Shown: positions 44,115-54,055, counted from the stretch's first letter. The stretch is 64,000 nucleotides of DNA from Hyphochytrium catenoides (GCA_900088475.1 FLMG01003521.1:62001-126000), one strand, 5' to 3'. The notes: generated by a model from the letters alone, not told the origin. Translations and numbers: made by a program.

Positions 44115-45695
44115 ATGATGGAGGATTCTAAAATCAACTCAGGTGCATCATTGCCAGTAAGCTATGACTCTATCCTTTGCGATCAGGGTCTTGTTATCCC
44201 GCTCTCACATCTGCGGGAGATCTACGAAGACATTAAGAGGTATAATAAGTTCTTGCGTCTCTTCACCGTCAAGGAGAATATTAAACACAAGAGGAACAGC
44301 AACTTCTGCCGGGAGATCATCTTGAAGGCCTATAAGATCAAGAACAATCATCTCATCCTACCACGGTCAAAGGCTGACCTTCTTGCTCGAACCAAGATCA
44401 TCCAACATACTAAACGGATCCCAGCCTATGAGCCTGTTGTTATCACAAACGACACGTCACTTACAGCCGAGCTCTATGACTATCAAGAAGCGTGTATCAA
44501 CCATCTACTTACCGAGGTCATGACAGAACAGAAGAACAGGGTAGCCTACTTCCAGCTAGGCACCGGACTGGGCAAGACAAGAACTGCTATCGGGCTAATC
44601 AGTCGACTTCGGCTCAAAACTCTGGTTATTGTACCATCATCGAAGGACCTTCAGAGCCAATGGATAGATGAGCTAGCCAGTATTGCTCCACACCTTACGA
44701 CCTTGGCCTATAGTAATCTTAAGAAGAAAGCCCATTTCTCTGACCCATACGACGTCGTTGTCATTGTAGTTAACACCTTCTGTAAGAAAACAATTGAGAT
44801 GGTGAACGAAGCACGCTTTGGGCTAGTCATCATTGACGAAGCACATGAATTCTGTTCGAATGTCTTTTCAGAAAGTCTATGGCTTGTTCAGGCTATCCCA
44901 TACATGCTAGGCCTGTCTGCAACTCCCCATGCTCGCAAGGATGAGCTAGACAGGCTAGTCGACCACTTCTTGGGCCCACCTATCCCTGCAGAGACTATAC
45001 CAGGAGTAAACATCAACAAGGAGAGATTCTTTGGAAAGGTGACCAAGGTGGACTATTGCGGCCATCCAGACTACGGTGATGTAGTGCTAAACCAAAATGG
45101 GGATACGAACAATGCGCTAACACTTCGGAAAGTCATCAGCGACCCCTACCGCATCCAGCTGGTAATCAACAAGATACGAGAACTCTATGAAGACCCTGTG
45201 GGCCATGGCATCTTTGTCTTTGCTGAGTACCGTGACTATCTGATTCTTCTTCGAGATCGCCTGATGCTAGAGTTTGGCCCAGATGACATCCTGGACCTGG
45301 AAGCAGATGCCCCGACAGACTATGATGAACTGAACCAAAGTGAAGTTGATGTCCAAGTGCTGCGGGGTGGAGCTTCGAAATCTCTCGTCCAGCATGTTCG
45401 GCGTTCTGGCGCTCGTATTGTATTGACCACCTATGGATATTCTCGCCGAGGGATTGATTTGGCTAACATGGATGCTATTTTGCTCGCAACTCCAAGACGG
45501 TCTGGCTTGATGCAAGTTCTGGGCAGAATCACACGTAAAAGATCAGATCTGAGGAAAGTGCGTCATGTTGTTGATATTGTTGATTATTCATCTATTTACA
45601 AAGGCCAATTTGGAGATCGCAGGCAAATATATAAAATAAAGGATTGGCCAATTACTCGTGAGGTTATCTCATACGAGGAAGTCATACTTTCCTAG
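44115..45695 (+). CDS. A18-like SF2 helicase (transcript release type)
   Basis: 526 residues from the double ATG; the longer non-ATG frame overlaps the divergent gene. Q-motif-like ELYDYQ at 119-124, Walker A GTGLGKT (149-155), DEAH (241-244), LSATP (267-271) and a motif VI region QVLGRITRKR are all intact. It matches the poxvirus A18 family and its asfarvirus counterpart, DNA helicases used in transcription termination and elongation. All ATPase motifs are intact, unlike in its divergent neighbour. Confidence 0.85.
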   Translation: MMEDSKINSGASLPVSYDSILCDQGLVIPLSHLREIYEDIKRYNKFLRLFTVKENIKHKRNSNFCREIILKAYKIKNNHLILPRSKADLLARTKIIQHTKRIPAYEPVVITNDTSLTAELYDYQEACINHLLTEVMTEQKNRVAYFQLGTGLGKTRTAIGLISRLRLKTLVIVPSSKDLQSQWIDELASIAPHLTTLAYSNLKKKAHFSDPYDVVVIVVNTFCKKTIEMVNEARFGLVIIDEAHEFCSNVFSESLWLVQAIPYMLGLSATPHARKDELDRLVDHFLGPPIPAETIPGVNINKERFFGKVTKVDYCGHPDYGDVVLNQNGDTNNALTLRKVISDPYRIQLVINKIRELYEDPVGHGIFVFAEYRDYLILLRDRLMLEFGPDDILDLEADAPTDYDELNQSEVDVQVLRGGASKSLVQHVRRSGARIVLTTYGYSRRGIDLANMDAILLATPRRSGLMQVLGRITRKRSDLRKVRHVVDIVDYSSIYKGQFGDRRQIYKIKDWPITREVISYEEVILS

Positions 45696-45787
45696 CTGAG
45701 TCCTTCCCCTACAAGGTCAGTTCACGAGTATCCCACAACCAAAGAAGCAAGCCAGCCTGGTTCCGCCTTTTTTCCTCACACCGAGAG

Positions 45788-46339
45788 ATGTTGCACTGTG
45801 AAGCATGTGGAGTTGTTCTTGGTAGGAGCATTCGTCCCTGTTCCTCCAATATCTATAGAGTAGAACAAGCTCACCTGTCACCCAACCACCTGGAAGGGAC
45901 GGACTACTACGAACTACCATATATTATATTTATTGTAGTAGACGACACTAGGACTAGCTATGAAGGCTGTTATGCCTTCTGCTCAAGAGAATGTCTGCAG
46001 TCAGAGGCTGGAAGGGCATTGTTTGTGGAGGCTTTCCTTGCATCCCAACAGAAGATCCACTATTTCGATAGTTTAGTATTAGGCGACGAAGCTCTCAGCT
46101 CTCAGGATGCCATGGTCGCCAGCATGGATGACCTACTCAGCGTTTTTGGCTATCAGTTAATCTGTCGGAAGCAAAGGAAAGCTGCAGATGCACTGTTACA
46201 GCATCATGGATACGGCGGAGGAGACATCGTCACCATTTCACATGTTCGTACAGAGCTTATGCCTGTACTAGAAGAAGTGTTAGAGAAGAAAAATGTCCCC
46301 ACAGATATTATGGGGTTGGTGATGGGGTTCCTTGCTTAA
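45788..46339 (+). CDS. Unknown protein with N-terminal zinc-like site
   Basis: 183 residues, ATG start. CEACG near residue 4 and CYAFCSRECL near 60 could form one treble-clef-like zinc site. The C-terminus is helical and ends VPTDIMGLVMGFL, a pattern like those of other F-box-like ends in this window. Function is unknown. Confidence 0.6.
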   Translation: MLHCEACGVVLGRSIRPCSSNIYRVEQAHLSPNHLEGTDYYELPYIIFIVVDDTRTSYEGCYAFCSRECLQSEAGRALFVEAFLASQQKIHYFDSLVLGDEALSSQDAMVASMDDLLSVFGYQLICRKQRKAADALLQHHGYGGGDIVTISHVRTELMPVLEEVLEKKNVPTDIMGLVMGFLA

Positions 46340-46371
46340 TAAACAATTATTGCTGATCCCCTATCATTGTG

Positions 46372-46938
46372 TTACTGATAGAGCTGATAGACAGCCCATA
46401 ATTCCGAATGTAAGTCAAACTTTTCCTTACAAACCTCCAGAGAACAACCAGCCATGCGGTCAAAATGATCGGCGCTGGGAATGTGGTAGTTATACTCTGG
46501 AGCTTTTGTACCATATCCCAACTGGTTGAAGGTTAGCAACTCACTATTCTTCTCTGTTGAACCCTTCTTGAGGGCCATATATTTGTGTCCTAAGCTATTA
46601 GCATGGGCGAGGCTCTGAGAGAAGGACCATCCCTTGTTGACAGTTTTGGCGCTTGTAGGCACACAGTGCTCTATGTGAGAACGATCTCCGGCCTTCCCAA
46701 TACAAAATGATTTGGTATCCTTCCAATAGCCTAGGAACTTTGGAAAACTGACTGGCGCTGTCATCATGTTCCCACCCACCACCTGATTCCTCTGTTTTGG
46801 CCAGAGATGGAGCGCCCCTAGTCTTATCCCACCCCTAGCAGTTCTTCCATATTTCCTAACTTTACAAAGGATAAGGAGAACCAGAGACAGGATGGCCAAG
46901 AACAGAAGGATTGAGAGCAAAGTACTACAACAAGTCAT
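46372..46938 (-). CDS. Membrane-anchored Cys-containing protein
   Basis: 188 residues. A strong N-terminal hydrophobic helix (about 6-25) is followed by a basic stretch and a ~130-residue domain with FLGYWKD, GWSFSQSLAHANSLGHKYMAL and MAGCSLEVC. Its aromatic and Gly/Cys spacing loosely recalls WSC- or lectin-like carbohydrate-binding domains. It could face outward on the virion or in the secretory lumen. The domain call is tentative. Confidence 0.55.
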   Translation of the reverse strand: MTCCSTLLSILLFLAILSLVLLILCKVRKYGRTARGGIRLGALHLWPKQRNQVVGGNMMTAPVSFPKFLGYWKDTKSFCIGKAGDRSHIEHCVPTSAKTVNKGWSFSQSLAHANSLGHKYMALKKGSTEKNSELLTFNQLGYGTKAPEYNYHIPSADHFDRMAGCSLEVCKEKFDLHSELWAVYQLYQ

Positions 46939-47166
46939 AGTAGCCTATGATAGCCTTTTGTATATAAATCTAAGGTGAATAAAAAAAATCAGATCAGTCT
47001 ATCTCCTACTATACAGTTACTTTTACACTTCTACGAGATTCTGTGGCAGCCTGTTACTTGCGCCAGACGAAGAGTTGTGGAAGCTCTGTTGAAGCTTCGG
47101 CATTGCAAAATCAACACTCGGCGCCGCTAGCTAGTAAGATTGGCACTTCTTCAACCTTGCAGCATC

Positions 47167-47985
47167 ATGCAGCTTGTGAACAATGGATATCTAGTCTATC
47201 GCTTTCTAGATCCCCAGCCTACAGCCAAGCGACCACAACAGAGCTGTACGGCTGCATTACCTCTGCTCTCAACGGACATTGTCAACACTGTTAGGGGTCT
47301 GAAGGAGATGGCTGAAGAAGCAAAGACCCCTCATAACATTTTCAACGAGTCAAAAAGGCGCTTTCTGATTGACTTGGCTACAGTTGCTAACAATGCAACG
47401 GCTCAAATTATAAGTTTCTGGTTTAGAGCGTTGCATGCCCAATACCAACGGAAAAAAGTACTTCCTGATCTTCGGAAGGTCGTGTTCTGCCGGGTGACGA
47501 AGCAGACTAGTCCAGATAGACTCATAGATCTTCCTATAGAAGCTGTTGAAGTGGCGAGGTCAGGGACTGGAGACATCTTCATTCCATACTGGCGGCAGCT
47601 TGGTGAGCAGAGCAAGGAGTACGGTGATGATGACGACAACGCTCATTACGTCTTATACCATTGGTACGATGGGCACATAGCCTGCTATGACTCGTCGGAG
47701 TTTGGTCGTAAAGACAAGGAAGTAGCAGAAGCAGAAGCTCTCGAGATTCTCAGAGCTCTAAACCATCCCACCAAGGAAGTTAACGAAGGGGACTTTAGAC
47801 TCCAGATGATGCGATGTCCCGTTCAACAGTCACTGACCGACTCTGGCCTCTACGTGTGTATGAACGTGTTTTTTCTTTCTCAGGGACAACCTCTAGGTGA
47901 CTATATTGCCGGGAACTTGTCCTCATGGTTGATGTACTACTTGTACCGGCTCTATTCACTTCATGGGAATCTTGGCATCTTCTGA
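47167..47985 (+). CDS. Unknown protein
   Basis: 272 residues from the first ATG (the longer frame uses TTG). A globular protein with no motif that I recognise. It ends in a 26-bp tandem duplication shared with the convergent gene at 48017. Confidence 0.6.
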   Translation: MQLVNNGYLVYRFLDPQPTAKRPQQSCTAALPLLSTDIVNTVRGLKEMAEEAKTPHNIFNESKRRFLIDLATVANNATAQIISFWFRALHAQYQRKKVLPDLRKVVFCRVTKQTSPDRLIDLPIEAVEVARSGTGDIFIPYWRQLGEQSKEYGDDDDNAHYVLYHWYDGHIACYDSSEFGRKDKEVAEAEALEILRALNHPTKEVNEGDFRLQMMRCPVQQSLTDSGLYVCMNVFFLSQGQPLGDYIAGNLSSWLMYYLYRLYSLHGNLGIF

Positions 47986-47987
47986 AA

Positions 47988-48039
47988 GATTTAACATGAG
48001 ATCTCATCGAAGTGATTTAACATGAGATCTCATCGAAGT
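47988..48039. repeat. Perfect tandem 26-bp duplication containing ATGAGATCTCAT
   Basis: Two identical head-to-tail 26-bp copies, 47988-48013 and 48014-48039. Each holds a 12-bp palindrome. Copy 2 encodes the last residues and stop of the gene at 48017; copy 1 repeats the same codons and stop beyond it. Confidence 0.9.
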
Positions 48040-48484
48040 GCAGATCTATCTCGAGGACGCAGTTGTCAAACTGCCCACATATCTCAACAATCCAGCTACT
48101 GAGTTGTAGCCAGTACGTCTGAATCCTTTCGTTCTCTTGGCACAAGTCGTTGATGGCCATGAGTGGTGAGGTGTTGACGAAGGTCATACGATGCATCAGA
48201 GCATCAATAGTCATTAGGTTAGTATACTTATGTAGTGTAACAACACATCGTAGCTTGACATGGCTATAGAGGTCATTCTGTATCGGTATGTATGAATAGA
48301 GCCTATCTCTAAACTTGGAAACTAGCTCAAGGGTATTGAGAGGCTGCTTTGGGTCATGTCTGTAGCTGAAGGTCGTCGTGTAGCGATTGGTACGAGGCAC
48401 AGAGAGATGCCGCGGCTGTGACAGGATCACAGAGCTATTGTACTGATCCAGCGATTCGATGAATTTAATGAAGGAAACTTGCAT
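48017..48484 (-). CDS. Unknown protein
   Basis: 155 residues, ATG start. A mixed alpha/beta protein with no recognised motif. It shares a 38-bp divergent promoter with the D6/D11-like helicase gene and a TATAAAG element just before its ATG. Confidence 0.65.
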   Translation of the reverse strand: MQVSFIKFIESLDQYNSSVILSQPRHLSVPRTNRYTTTFSYRHDPKQPLNTLELVSKFRDRLYSYIPIQNDLYSHVKLRCVVTLHKYTNLMTIDALMHRMTFVNTSPLMAINDLCQENERIQTYWLQLSSWIVEICGQFDNCVLEIDLHFDEISC

Positions 48485-48485
48485 C

Positions 48486-48507
48486 CTTTATAATATCAGT
48501 ATATAAA
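48486..48507. promoter_or_regulatory. Divergent promoter of the D6/D11-like helicase gene
   Basis: CTTTATA (48486-48492, minus-strand TATAAAG) and TATAAA (48502-48507, plus) lie within a 38-bp divergent gap. Confidence 0.6.
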
Positions 48508-48522
48508 TAGTGAATCGAAATT

Positions 48523-50745
48523 ATGTTGGATCGCAATAATACTGCCTATCCTCGCCAGATCTTCCAAACCTTACAGAAGATCAATCAACAATACAATGAG
48601 CACTATGATAGCTATACAGCCGTTCTCAAGTACTATCAGTACTTCGTTCGCCGGTTCATGAGTGATCCAGAGTTTGGTGTTGACTCTAGGGAGCTGCCCC
48701 ACTTGAGCTTCTCACGAGGACTGCTCGTCTATCATGCCATGGGTATGGGCAAGACCAGGCTTGCTATCGCCGTGGCCCTATCTCTACTGGATGTGTACAA
48801 ACCTCTTGTCCTATTACCTAAGAGTCTAGCTCTAAACTTTAAGCAATCGATTGGGCCAGTCATAGAACAGCTCCATGCAGGCGGCGAAGCAAAGCAGACC
48901 AAGAATCCAGACGGAGGCTATGAGTCAACTGACGATGCTGAGGAACTGGACCAAGATGAAGTTGAGGAAGCGGACCAAGATGAAGCCGAGGAGCTGGACG
49001 TAGACGATGCTGAGGAAGCGGACCAAGATGAAGCCGAGGAGCTGGACCAAGATGAAACCGAGGCCGGTCAGGAACTAGACCAAGATGAACATGGTAAGGT
49101 TGAGGTTGAGGTTCAGAGTCGTGAGCGTGATGGGTCTCTCAAGGGGAGAGTGATCAAGCAGTTTGAGTTCATCTCGTATAACGCCAATAATGCAGGACGC
49201 AAACTTAGCTCCTTACCTGGTGGTCTAAAAAATAGGCTCATCATCGTAGATGAAGCTCATAATCTGTTCCGCGCCATCATTAACAGTGGTGGGAAGGACA
49301 GTAACAATGCTAAGACAATCTATGAGACGATCATGAACGGTAAGAACTTGAAGATAATCTTTCTTACAGGTACTCCAGCCAGTAAGGATCCCTTTGAGAT
49401 AGTTCCTTGCTTCAACATGCTAGCGGGCTATGAGTTACTACCTACTCAGTACAATGTCTGGTCAGAGCTTTTCATTTCCAAAGATAAGAAAGAGTTGATC
49501 AATGGGAACAAGCTGGCCAATCGACTCTTTGGTCTTGTCTCTTACGCAGCCATGAAGGACACAAGCGCTTTCCCTGAGCTACTTCCTATCATTATTGAAT
49601 CTGTGGAAATGTCCCAAGAGCAGTATCATACTTATTTGGTCTACCGGCAGCGTGAGAACGCAGAGATGATAGACCAGTGGGATGACAGGGGTAAGAAGAA
49701 AGCACCTTTGGCGCTCCCATCGTTAGCCCTGCCCAGTAGTAGTACTGATAGGGTAGGGACATACTATGTCTATTCGCGAATGGTGAGTAACTATTGTAAG
49801 CTCCCGCCTTCCAAGCTGACAGGGGACATCAAGCAGGACATCAGGCAAGAGTCACCGAAGATCTTCAAGATGGTCCAGAACATTGAGAAGAGTGAAGGTC
49901 CGGTGATTGTCTATAGCCAGTTCGTTAAAGAGGGTGGTGGGCTGAGGAACGTGACCAACTACCTTGATGCCCTCGGCTATCATAACTTTAACAAGACCAA
50001 TAAGACTGGAGTCAAAACATACGCCCTCATCACAGGGGAAGTCTCAGAGGATGACCAAAAGAGAATTGTTCGAACGTATAACAGTCCAGGAAACCAGCGC
50101 GGTGAGCTTATCAAGATATTACTCTTCTCCAAGACAGGTGCAGAGGGGCTCAGCTTGAAGTGTGTGCGTGAGGTCCATATCCTGGAGCCCTACTGGGACT
50201 ATTCTCGCATTGCTCAAGTAATTGCCAGGGCTGTGCGTTACCAAAGCCACGTGAGTCTTCCTGAAGACAAGAGAAGAGTCCAACCTTACATCTACCTTGC
50301 CACTCATCACCGCGAAACCTATGAGAACATGCCTGTGAAGAGCCGCGAAGCCAGAACCACCGATGAGAAGTTTTATTATCAATCCCTTGAGAAAGAAAAG
50401 ATAAACAATGCTGTTCGAGAAATACTACAGAGTGTGTCAATTGAATGTCAGATTCTTGACTTGCCTCACTGTCGGGTCTGCAAACCAACGGGTGAGCGTC
50501 TCTTTACAGGCAACATTAGATTGGACATCAAGAAAGCAGATCCCTGTCAAGACATGGTAGAAGTTGAAGTTGAGCTTGATGAAATAAAGTTAAATGGGAA
50601 GACTTACTACTATCGCGTGTCGGACGGCCCACTTGGCTATGACTTCTATACTCACGATGAAGCTGCGGATGAGTACCTGCCGTTGGACCTTTCAGATCCC
50701 ATCGTAACGGAGCTTCTTCAGTTGCTCAACCCTATAGATCTGTAG
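48523..50745 (+). CDS. D6/D11-like SF2 helicase with acidic repeat insertion
   Basis: 740 residues. Walker A AMGMGKT (72-78), DEAH (243-246), FLTGTP and a C-terminal QVIARAVRYQSH motif VI are complete. The layout matches the poxvirus D6/D11 and asfarvirus helicase group, which act in early gene transcription initiation or termination and are carried in virions. A run of about 55 residues between motifs Ia and II (about 137-190) is built from repeats of AEELDQDE type. It is likely a disordered acidic loop. Which of the two poxvirus roles applies cannot be told. Confidence 0.85.
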   Translation: MLDRNNTAYPRQIFQTLQKINQQYNEHYDSYTAVLKYYQYFVRRFMSDPEFGVDSRELPHLSFSRGLLVYHAMGMGKTRLAIAVALSLLDVYKPLVLLPKSLALNFKQSIGPVIEQLHAGGEAKQTKNPDGGYESTDDAEELDQDEVEEADQDEAEELDVDDAEEADQDEAEELDQDETEAGQELDQDEHGKVEVEVQSRERDGSLKGRVIKQFEFISYNANNAGRKLSSLPGGLKNRLIIVDEAHNLFRAIINSGGKDSNNAKTIYETIMNGKNLKIIFLTGTPASKDPFEIVPCFNMLAGYELLPTQYNVWSELFISKDKKELINGNKLANRLFGLVSYAAMKDTSAFPELLPIIIESVEMSQEQYHTYLVYRQRENAEMIDQWDDRGKKKAPLALPSLALPSSSTDRVGTYYVYSRMVSNYCKLPPSKLTGDIKQDIRQESPKIFKMVQNIEKSEGPVIVYSQFVKEGGGLRNVTNYLDALGYHNFNKTNKTGVKTYALITGEVSEDDQKRIVRTYNSPGNQRGELIKILLFSKTGAEGLSLKCVREVHILEPYWDYSRIAQVIARAVRYQSHVSLPEDKRRVQPYIYLATHHRETYENMPVKSREARTTDEKFYYQSLEKEKINNAVREILQSVSIECQILDLPHCRVCKPTGERLFTGNIRLDIKKADPCQDMVEVEVELDEIKLNGKTYYYRVSDGPLGYDFYTHDEAADEYLPLDLSDPIVTELLQLLNPIDL
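48930..49092 (+). repeat. Tandem repeats encoding the acidic helicase insertion
   Basis: Imperfect units such as GAGGAGCTGGACCAAGATGA repeat about six to seven times in frame. Confidence 0.8.
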
Positions 50746-50926
50746 AGGCCAACGGCTGCAGTAGCAAGTTTTTTTGTCCTAGAGGATAACCTTACCAAAT
50801 AAGTTCAGAAAGAGCCAGTTCCCCCGCTGCACTCCTCCACAGTGTACAAGGCAATATGATCCCGCTGGAGGTTTCTATCAATAGAGCTCGTGAAAAAATA
50901 ATTCTACTCGAGGTGGCGAGGGACAG

Positions 50927-52024
50927 TTAGGCGCCCTTGTAGTTTGTCATTGTTGGGAGGATGCGACGGAAGCGTAGTGGGATGCGAATACGATTCTTGG
51001 CGATGGCAATGTTCACGCGGGTGGCGGAGTTTAAAACTTTCCCTATCTGATAGACATAAGGGTTGGATTCCACAATATCGTACAGGTTCACATCAGGGTT
51101 AAGGCGAATGGTGGTCTCTGAGACTTGGGCGTCTGCCAGATAGGTACTACTCACCACGGTCGTACCCTCCATCCCAACAAGATGTCCATCTACCTTGTTA
51201 ACCCATTTGTCTACTTTCGCAAAGATAGGATCGCTTTCTCCATTTGTAAGATCTATCTCTCTAATGAAGATTCGATCATTGGTGATGATGTCATGGTTCT
51301 GTCGGGTCACGCGGAAGGCTAGGACAGGATGGCCCTTGGAGTTGGCATCAATGAACGGGACTACGTTGTAGAGTACGTCTGGCGGAAGGAAGATGCCGTC
51401 ATCAGGGTTCTTGATTGTAACGGTTAGACTCGTGAGGCTTCGTATAGGCTCAGTAAAGACAAAGTTATCCCAAGATGACCCAAGAGGACTCACTATTACA
51501 TTTGTTAAGAAAGTAGATAGCTGTGCTTGCATCTCGAAGTGGAAGCGGGTGCCGTTAAGCCCGATGATGCTCTGAGTGTTTGTCTCTTTGAACTCTACAG
51601 CAAGACGCCCACCAAAGCAGGCCATGCTCTGGCTGGACCCAATAGCGTTATATGTCTCAGGGACTGAAGTGTTGATGGTGAGACGAGGGAGATTACGATC
51701 TGGCACAGGCTGAGGTCCCAGCGAGTCGTCTTCTCTATCATTGTCAAAGTAAGGAAGAAGCGGCACTGATGGTAAGTAGAACGGAGCGATCTGTACCTCA
51801 ATCACATTCGAAATGTCTGCATTGGTGCCCACGATCTGATTGCTCGTTGCATGCTTAACGCCAAAGTTGAACCGCAGCTCCCCGGCCGAGGTGTTGGAGT
51901 TCTCTACCTTCTCAAACGAATCAAGAACCACGTACTGGTCACTGATACCCCACGTACCATCATCTGGCTTGTAGTTACCAATACTGTTTCGCAGTGCTGT
52001 TTGTGTCCTCGTAACGGTTAGCAT
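50927..52024 (-). CDS. Candidate minor capsid or penton protein
   Basis: 365 residues, beta-rich. It contains VIEVQIAPFYLPSVP, FHFEMQ, and WDNFVFTEPIRSLTSLTVTIKNPD, a pattern I associate with a conserved giant-virus jelly-roll protein. That would fit a penton or minor capsid role. There are no cysteine or enzyme motifs. The match is from memory of the family's style, so it needs a structure check. A TATAAA is seen upstream near 52057 on the minus strand. Confidence 0.5.
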   Translation of the reverse strand: MLTVTRTQTALRNSIGNYKPDDGTWGISDQYVVLDSFEKVENSNTSAGELRFNFGVKHATSNQIVGTNADISNVIEVQIAPFYLPSVPLLPYFDNDREDDSLGPQPVPDRNLPRLTINTSVPETYNAIGSSQSMACFGGRLAVEFKETNTQSIIGLNGTRFHFEMQAQLSTFLTNVIVSPLGSSWDNFVFTEPIRSLTSLTVTIKNPDDGIFLPPDVLYNVVPFIDANSKGHPVLAFRVTRQNHDIITNDRIFIREIDLTNGESDPIFAKVDKWVNKVDGHLVGMEGTTVVSSTYLADAQVSETTIRLNPDVNLYDIVESNPYVYQIGKVLNSATRVNIAIAKNRIRIPLRFRRILPTMTNYKGA

Positions 52025-52154
52025 CCTCTGGAGATCTCAGACAACACTGCTTGTTTATACCTTTACGAGCATAAATTTTTAAAAAAGATCGTTGATTGCC
52101 TTACAATTAGAAGATCCGCCCGAGTGAACTGGCTCTTTCTGAACTTATGCTTGC

Positions 52155-52847
52155 TTACAGTTCGCTGTTGCCCCACCAGACTCTCTTCTCCTCAGCGGCC
52201 ATCTCTGGTGCCTTAATGCGCTTCCAGACTTCTCTGTCCGGACCTTTCGGGTGACTATGCACAAACTTTCGTCGCGCATACATGGCATAAACATCATCAA
52301 TGTCTCCTTGAAAGTCTCCATACGTTGTCATGTCCCCATCAAAATTACATAGACAGTCTAAAGACTCAATGCCAGTCTTGATCTCTTGCTTTGGCTTGGC
52401 CGCCACTGCAGTCGCAGGAGCAGCTGCTGCTACCGTCGTAGGCAATGCCTTTACTGGACTAGGAGAAAGTGTAGGAGTAGTGGTAGTAGTAGTGGTAGTT
52501 ACGGTTGTCTCCGCGCCTGCTAAGGGCACGCTGGCAAATGATTCGGTGTCCTCAATCGCGCCTGTGTCCTCGAAAGGGCAAAGGCAGTGATCACCTTCGA
52601 AGATTGATTCACCTTTCATTGGAGTAGATGCAAGGTTATCATCAAAGTCTGTCTCCAGTAAGCGCGGTCTCCGTCTGCCATGGCCATGTCTTCGGGTGTG
52701 CCTGCTTTCATTATGAGTTTTATATATTACTCCCAATAGAGTGATGGCACAAGCAACGAGCACTGCTATATTAGCCCCATGCCGCTGGCCCAACAGGATT
52801 GCGGCAAAGAGAGCGACAAGCAAGAAAGGCAGTATGTCAATCAACAT
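52155..52847 (-). CDS. Membrane protein with two N-terminal helices
   Basis: 230 residues from the first ATG (GTG two codons upstream). Two hydrophobic segments at about 3-19 and 26-42 are followed by a His/Arg-rich patch and a Thr/Ala/Pro-rich disordered tail. A conserved-looking end reads WKRIKAPEM...WWGNSEL. It is a likely virion inner-membrane protein. No family is recognised. Confidence 0.65.
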   Translation of the reverse strand: MLIDILPFLLVALFAAILLGQRHGANIAVLVACAITLLGVIYKTHNESRHTRRHGHGRRRPRLLETDFDDNLASTPMKGESIFEGDHCLCPFEDTGAIEDTESFASVPLAGAETTVTTTTTTTTPTLSPSPVKALPTTVAAAAPATAVAAKPKQEIKTGIESLDCLCNFDGDMTTYGDFQGDIDDVYAMYARRKFVHSHPKGPDREVWKRIKAPEMAAEEKRVWWGNSEL

Positions 52848-52930
52848 GGTCACAGTTGAATGAATCTATATCTGGAGCAAAAGAAAAAATATTTCTACTT
52901 CTTATTCTGACATTCCAAACCCCTTTGTCC

Positions 52931-54055
52931 TTACTTGGATACAAACAATGCCTTACGAAATTCTTTAGGGATACCGTCACGTATCACATGCTCGGTGAAG
53001 TAACTCGGTGACCGCCCTTCCAGCCGAGACCGGATGTAGAACAGAGTGTAAGGGCCACACTCCGTATCCGACTGTTGATGGTCAATAGTAGAGACTGGGC
53101 AATAGTCCACAACACCATTGGAGAGACCCTTTGCAGCCTGGTACCTCAGCAGCTTCTGCTTTGTCTTGGCTATCCAAGGAATGAGGTCACCACAGTTGTC
53201 TCGCCGTCCAGGCTCGGGTCCACGACCTGTGCTATTGAAAAACTCAATAGTCCAAGGTTCTGTTGTGCTTGAACAATCAATAAACAGACAAACCCAATGG
53301 ATGCCCGTACCTGTGTGGACGTCGGTGTTCAACACACAGGCCATGCGCTTACACGGGCGAGTGATAGGTGGGATCTCAGGTGGTAACTCTACTTGGTTAC
53401 CCTCAAGAATATCAACTATATCGATTACAGCTAGAGATCCTCTGTAAGTATAGAAATCACTCATGTTGAAGTCGTAAGCATAGAAATCGGGAAAGGCGGG
53501 GTCGTGGACCCACTGCTCCAAGATCTGGGTGATCTGGTCGCTGTCCATCCAATCTGTCTCATCTGCACAGTCTCCTTCAGGACGGTTACACCTTTTCTGG
53601 ACTTTGAATCGATGTCTGATCTCTTTTCTGATAATCTCTGGAGTGATTGTGTTAGTAGTGCCCCCATCAGTAATGTGTTCCTGAAGCTTCTCAAGTACAC
53701 AGCGCTCCTCTTTACAATTAAATACCATTTTCGCCCTTTCAACAATTTTTATTGGATCCGACAGCCTTTCAGTACCTGGTATCTGTTGCTCCACTACCGC
53801 CTTCATGGCTTCTATCATCGGTTCTGTTGAGCATACATATGCCCCAATAACACATTCTCCTGTTCTAGGTAAAGATAAACGATCTAAATGCTTTTTGACT
53901 TCATCAGGAGTAACATGATAGACAGGATCACTGCGGTTCCCACGATGAGCCGTCTCCTGACGCTCACTTAAAGATTTGCGACCACCCTCAACGCTACTTA
54001 GGTGAGAGAACCTCTTGATCACGAATTGATCAAAGACAGAGCCTTCAGTGTACAT
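52931..54055 (-). CDS. Ulp1/adenain-type cysteine protease (polyprotein maturation)
   Basis: 374 residues. His253 in TGIHWVCLF, Asn274 in EFFNS (in place of the more common Asp) and Cys333 in DTECGPYTLF, with Gln327/328 nearby for the oxyanion hole, form a C48-type active site. Asfarviruses use such an enzyme to cut core polyproteins, and other large viruses carry relatives. The ~200-residue N-terminal region is extra compared with the catalytic core. No polyprotein substrate is visible in this window. Confidence 0.85.
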   Translation of the reverse strand: MYTEGSVFDQFVIKRFSHLSSVEGGRKSLSERQETAHRGNRSDPVYHVTPDEVKKHLDRLSLPRTGECVIGAYVCSTEPMIEAMKAVVEQQIPGTERLSDPIKIVERAKMVFNCKEERCVLEKLQEHITDGGTTNTITPEIIRKEIRHRFKVQKRCNRPEGDCADETDWMDSDQITQILEQWVHDPAFPDFYAYDFNMSDFYTYRGSLAVIDIVDILEGNQVELPPEIPPITRPCKRMACVLNTDVHTGTGIHWVCLFIDCSSTTEPWTIEFFNSTGRGPEPGRRDNCGDLIPWIAKTKQKLLRYQAAKGLSNGVVDYCPVSTIDHQQSDTECGPYTLFYIRSRLEGRSPSYFTEHVIRDGIPKEFRKALFVSK

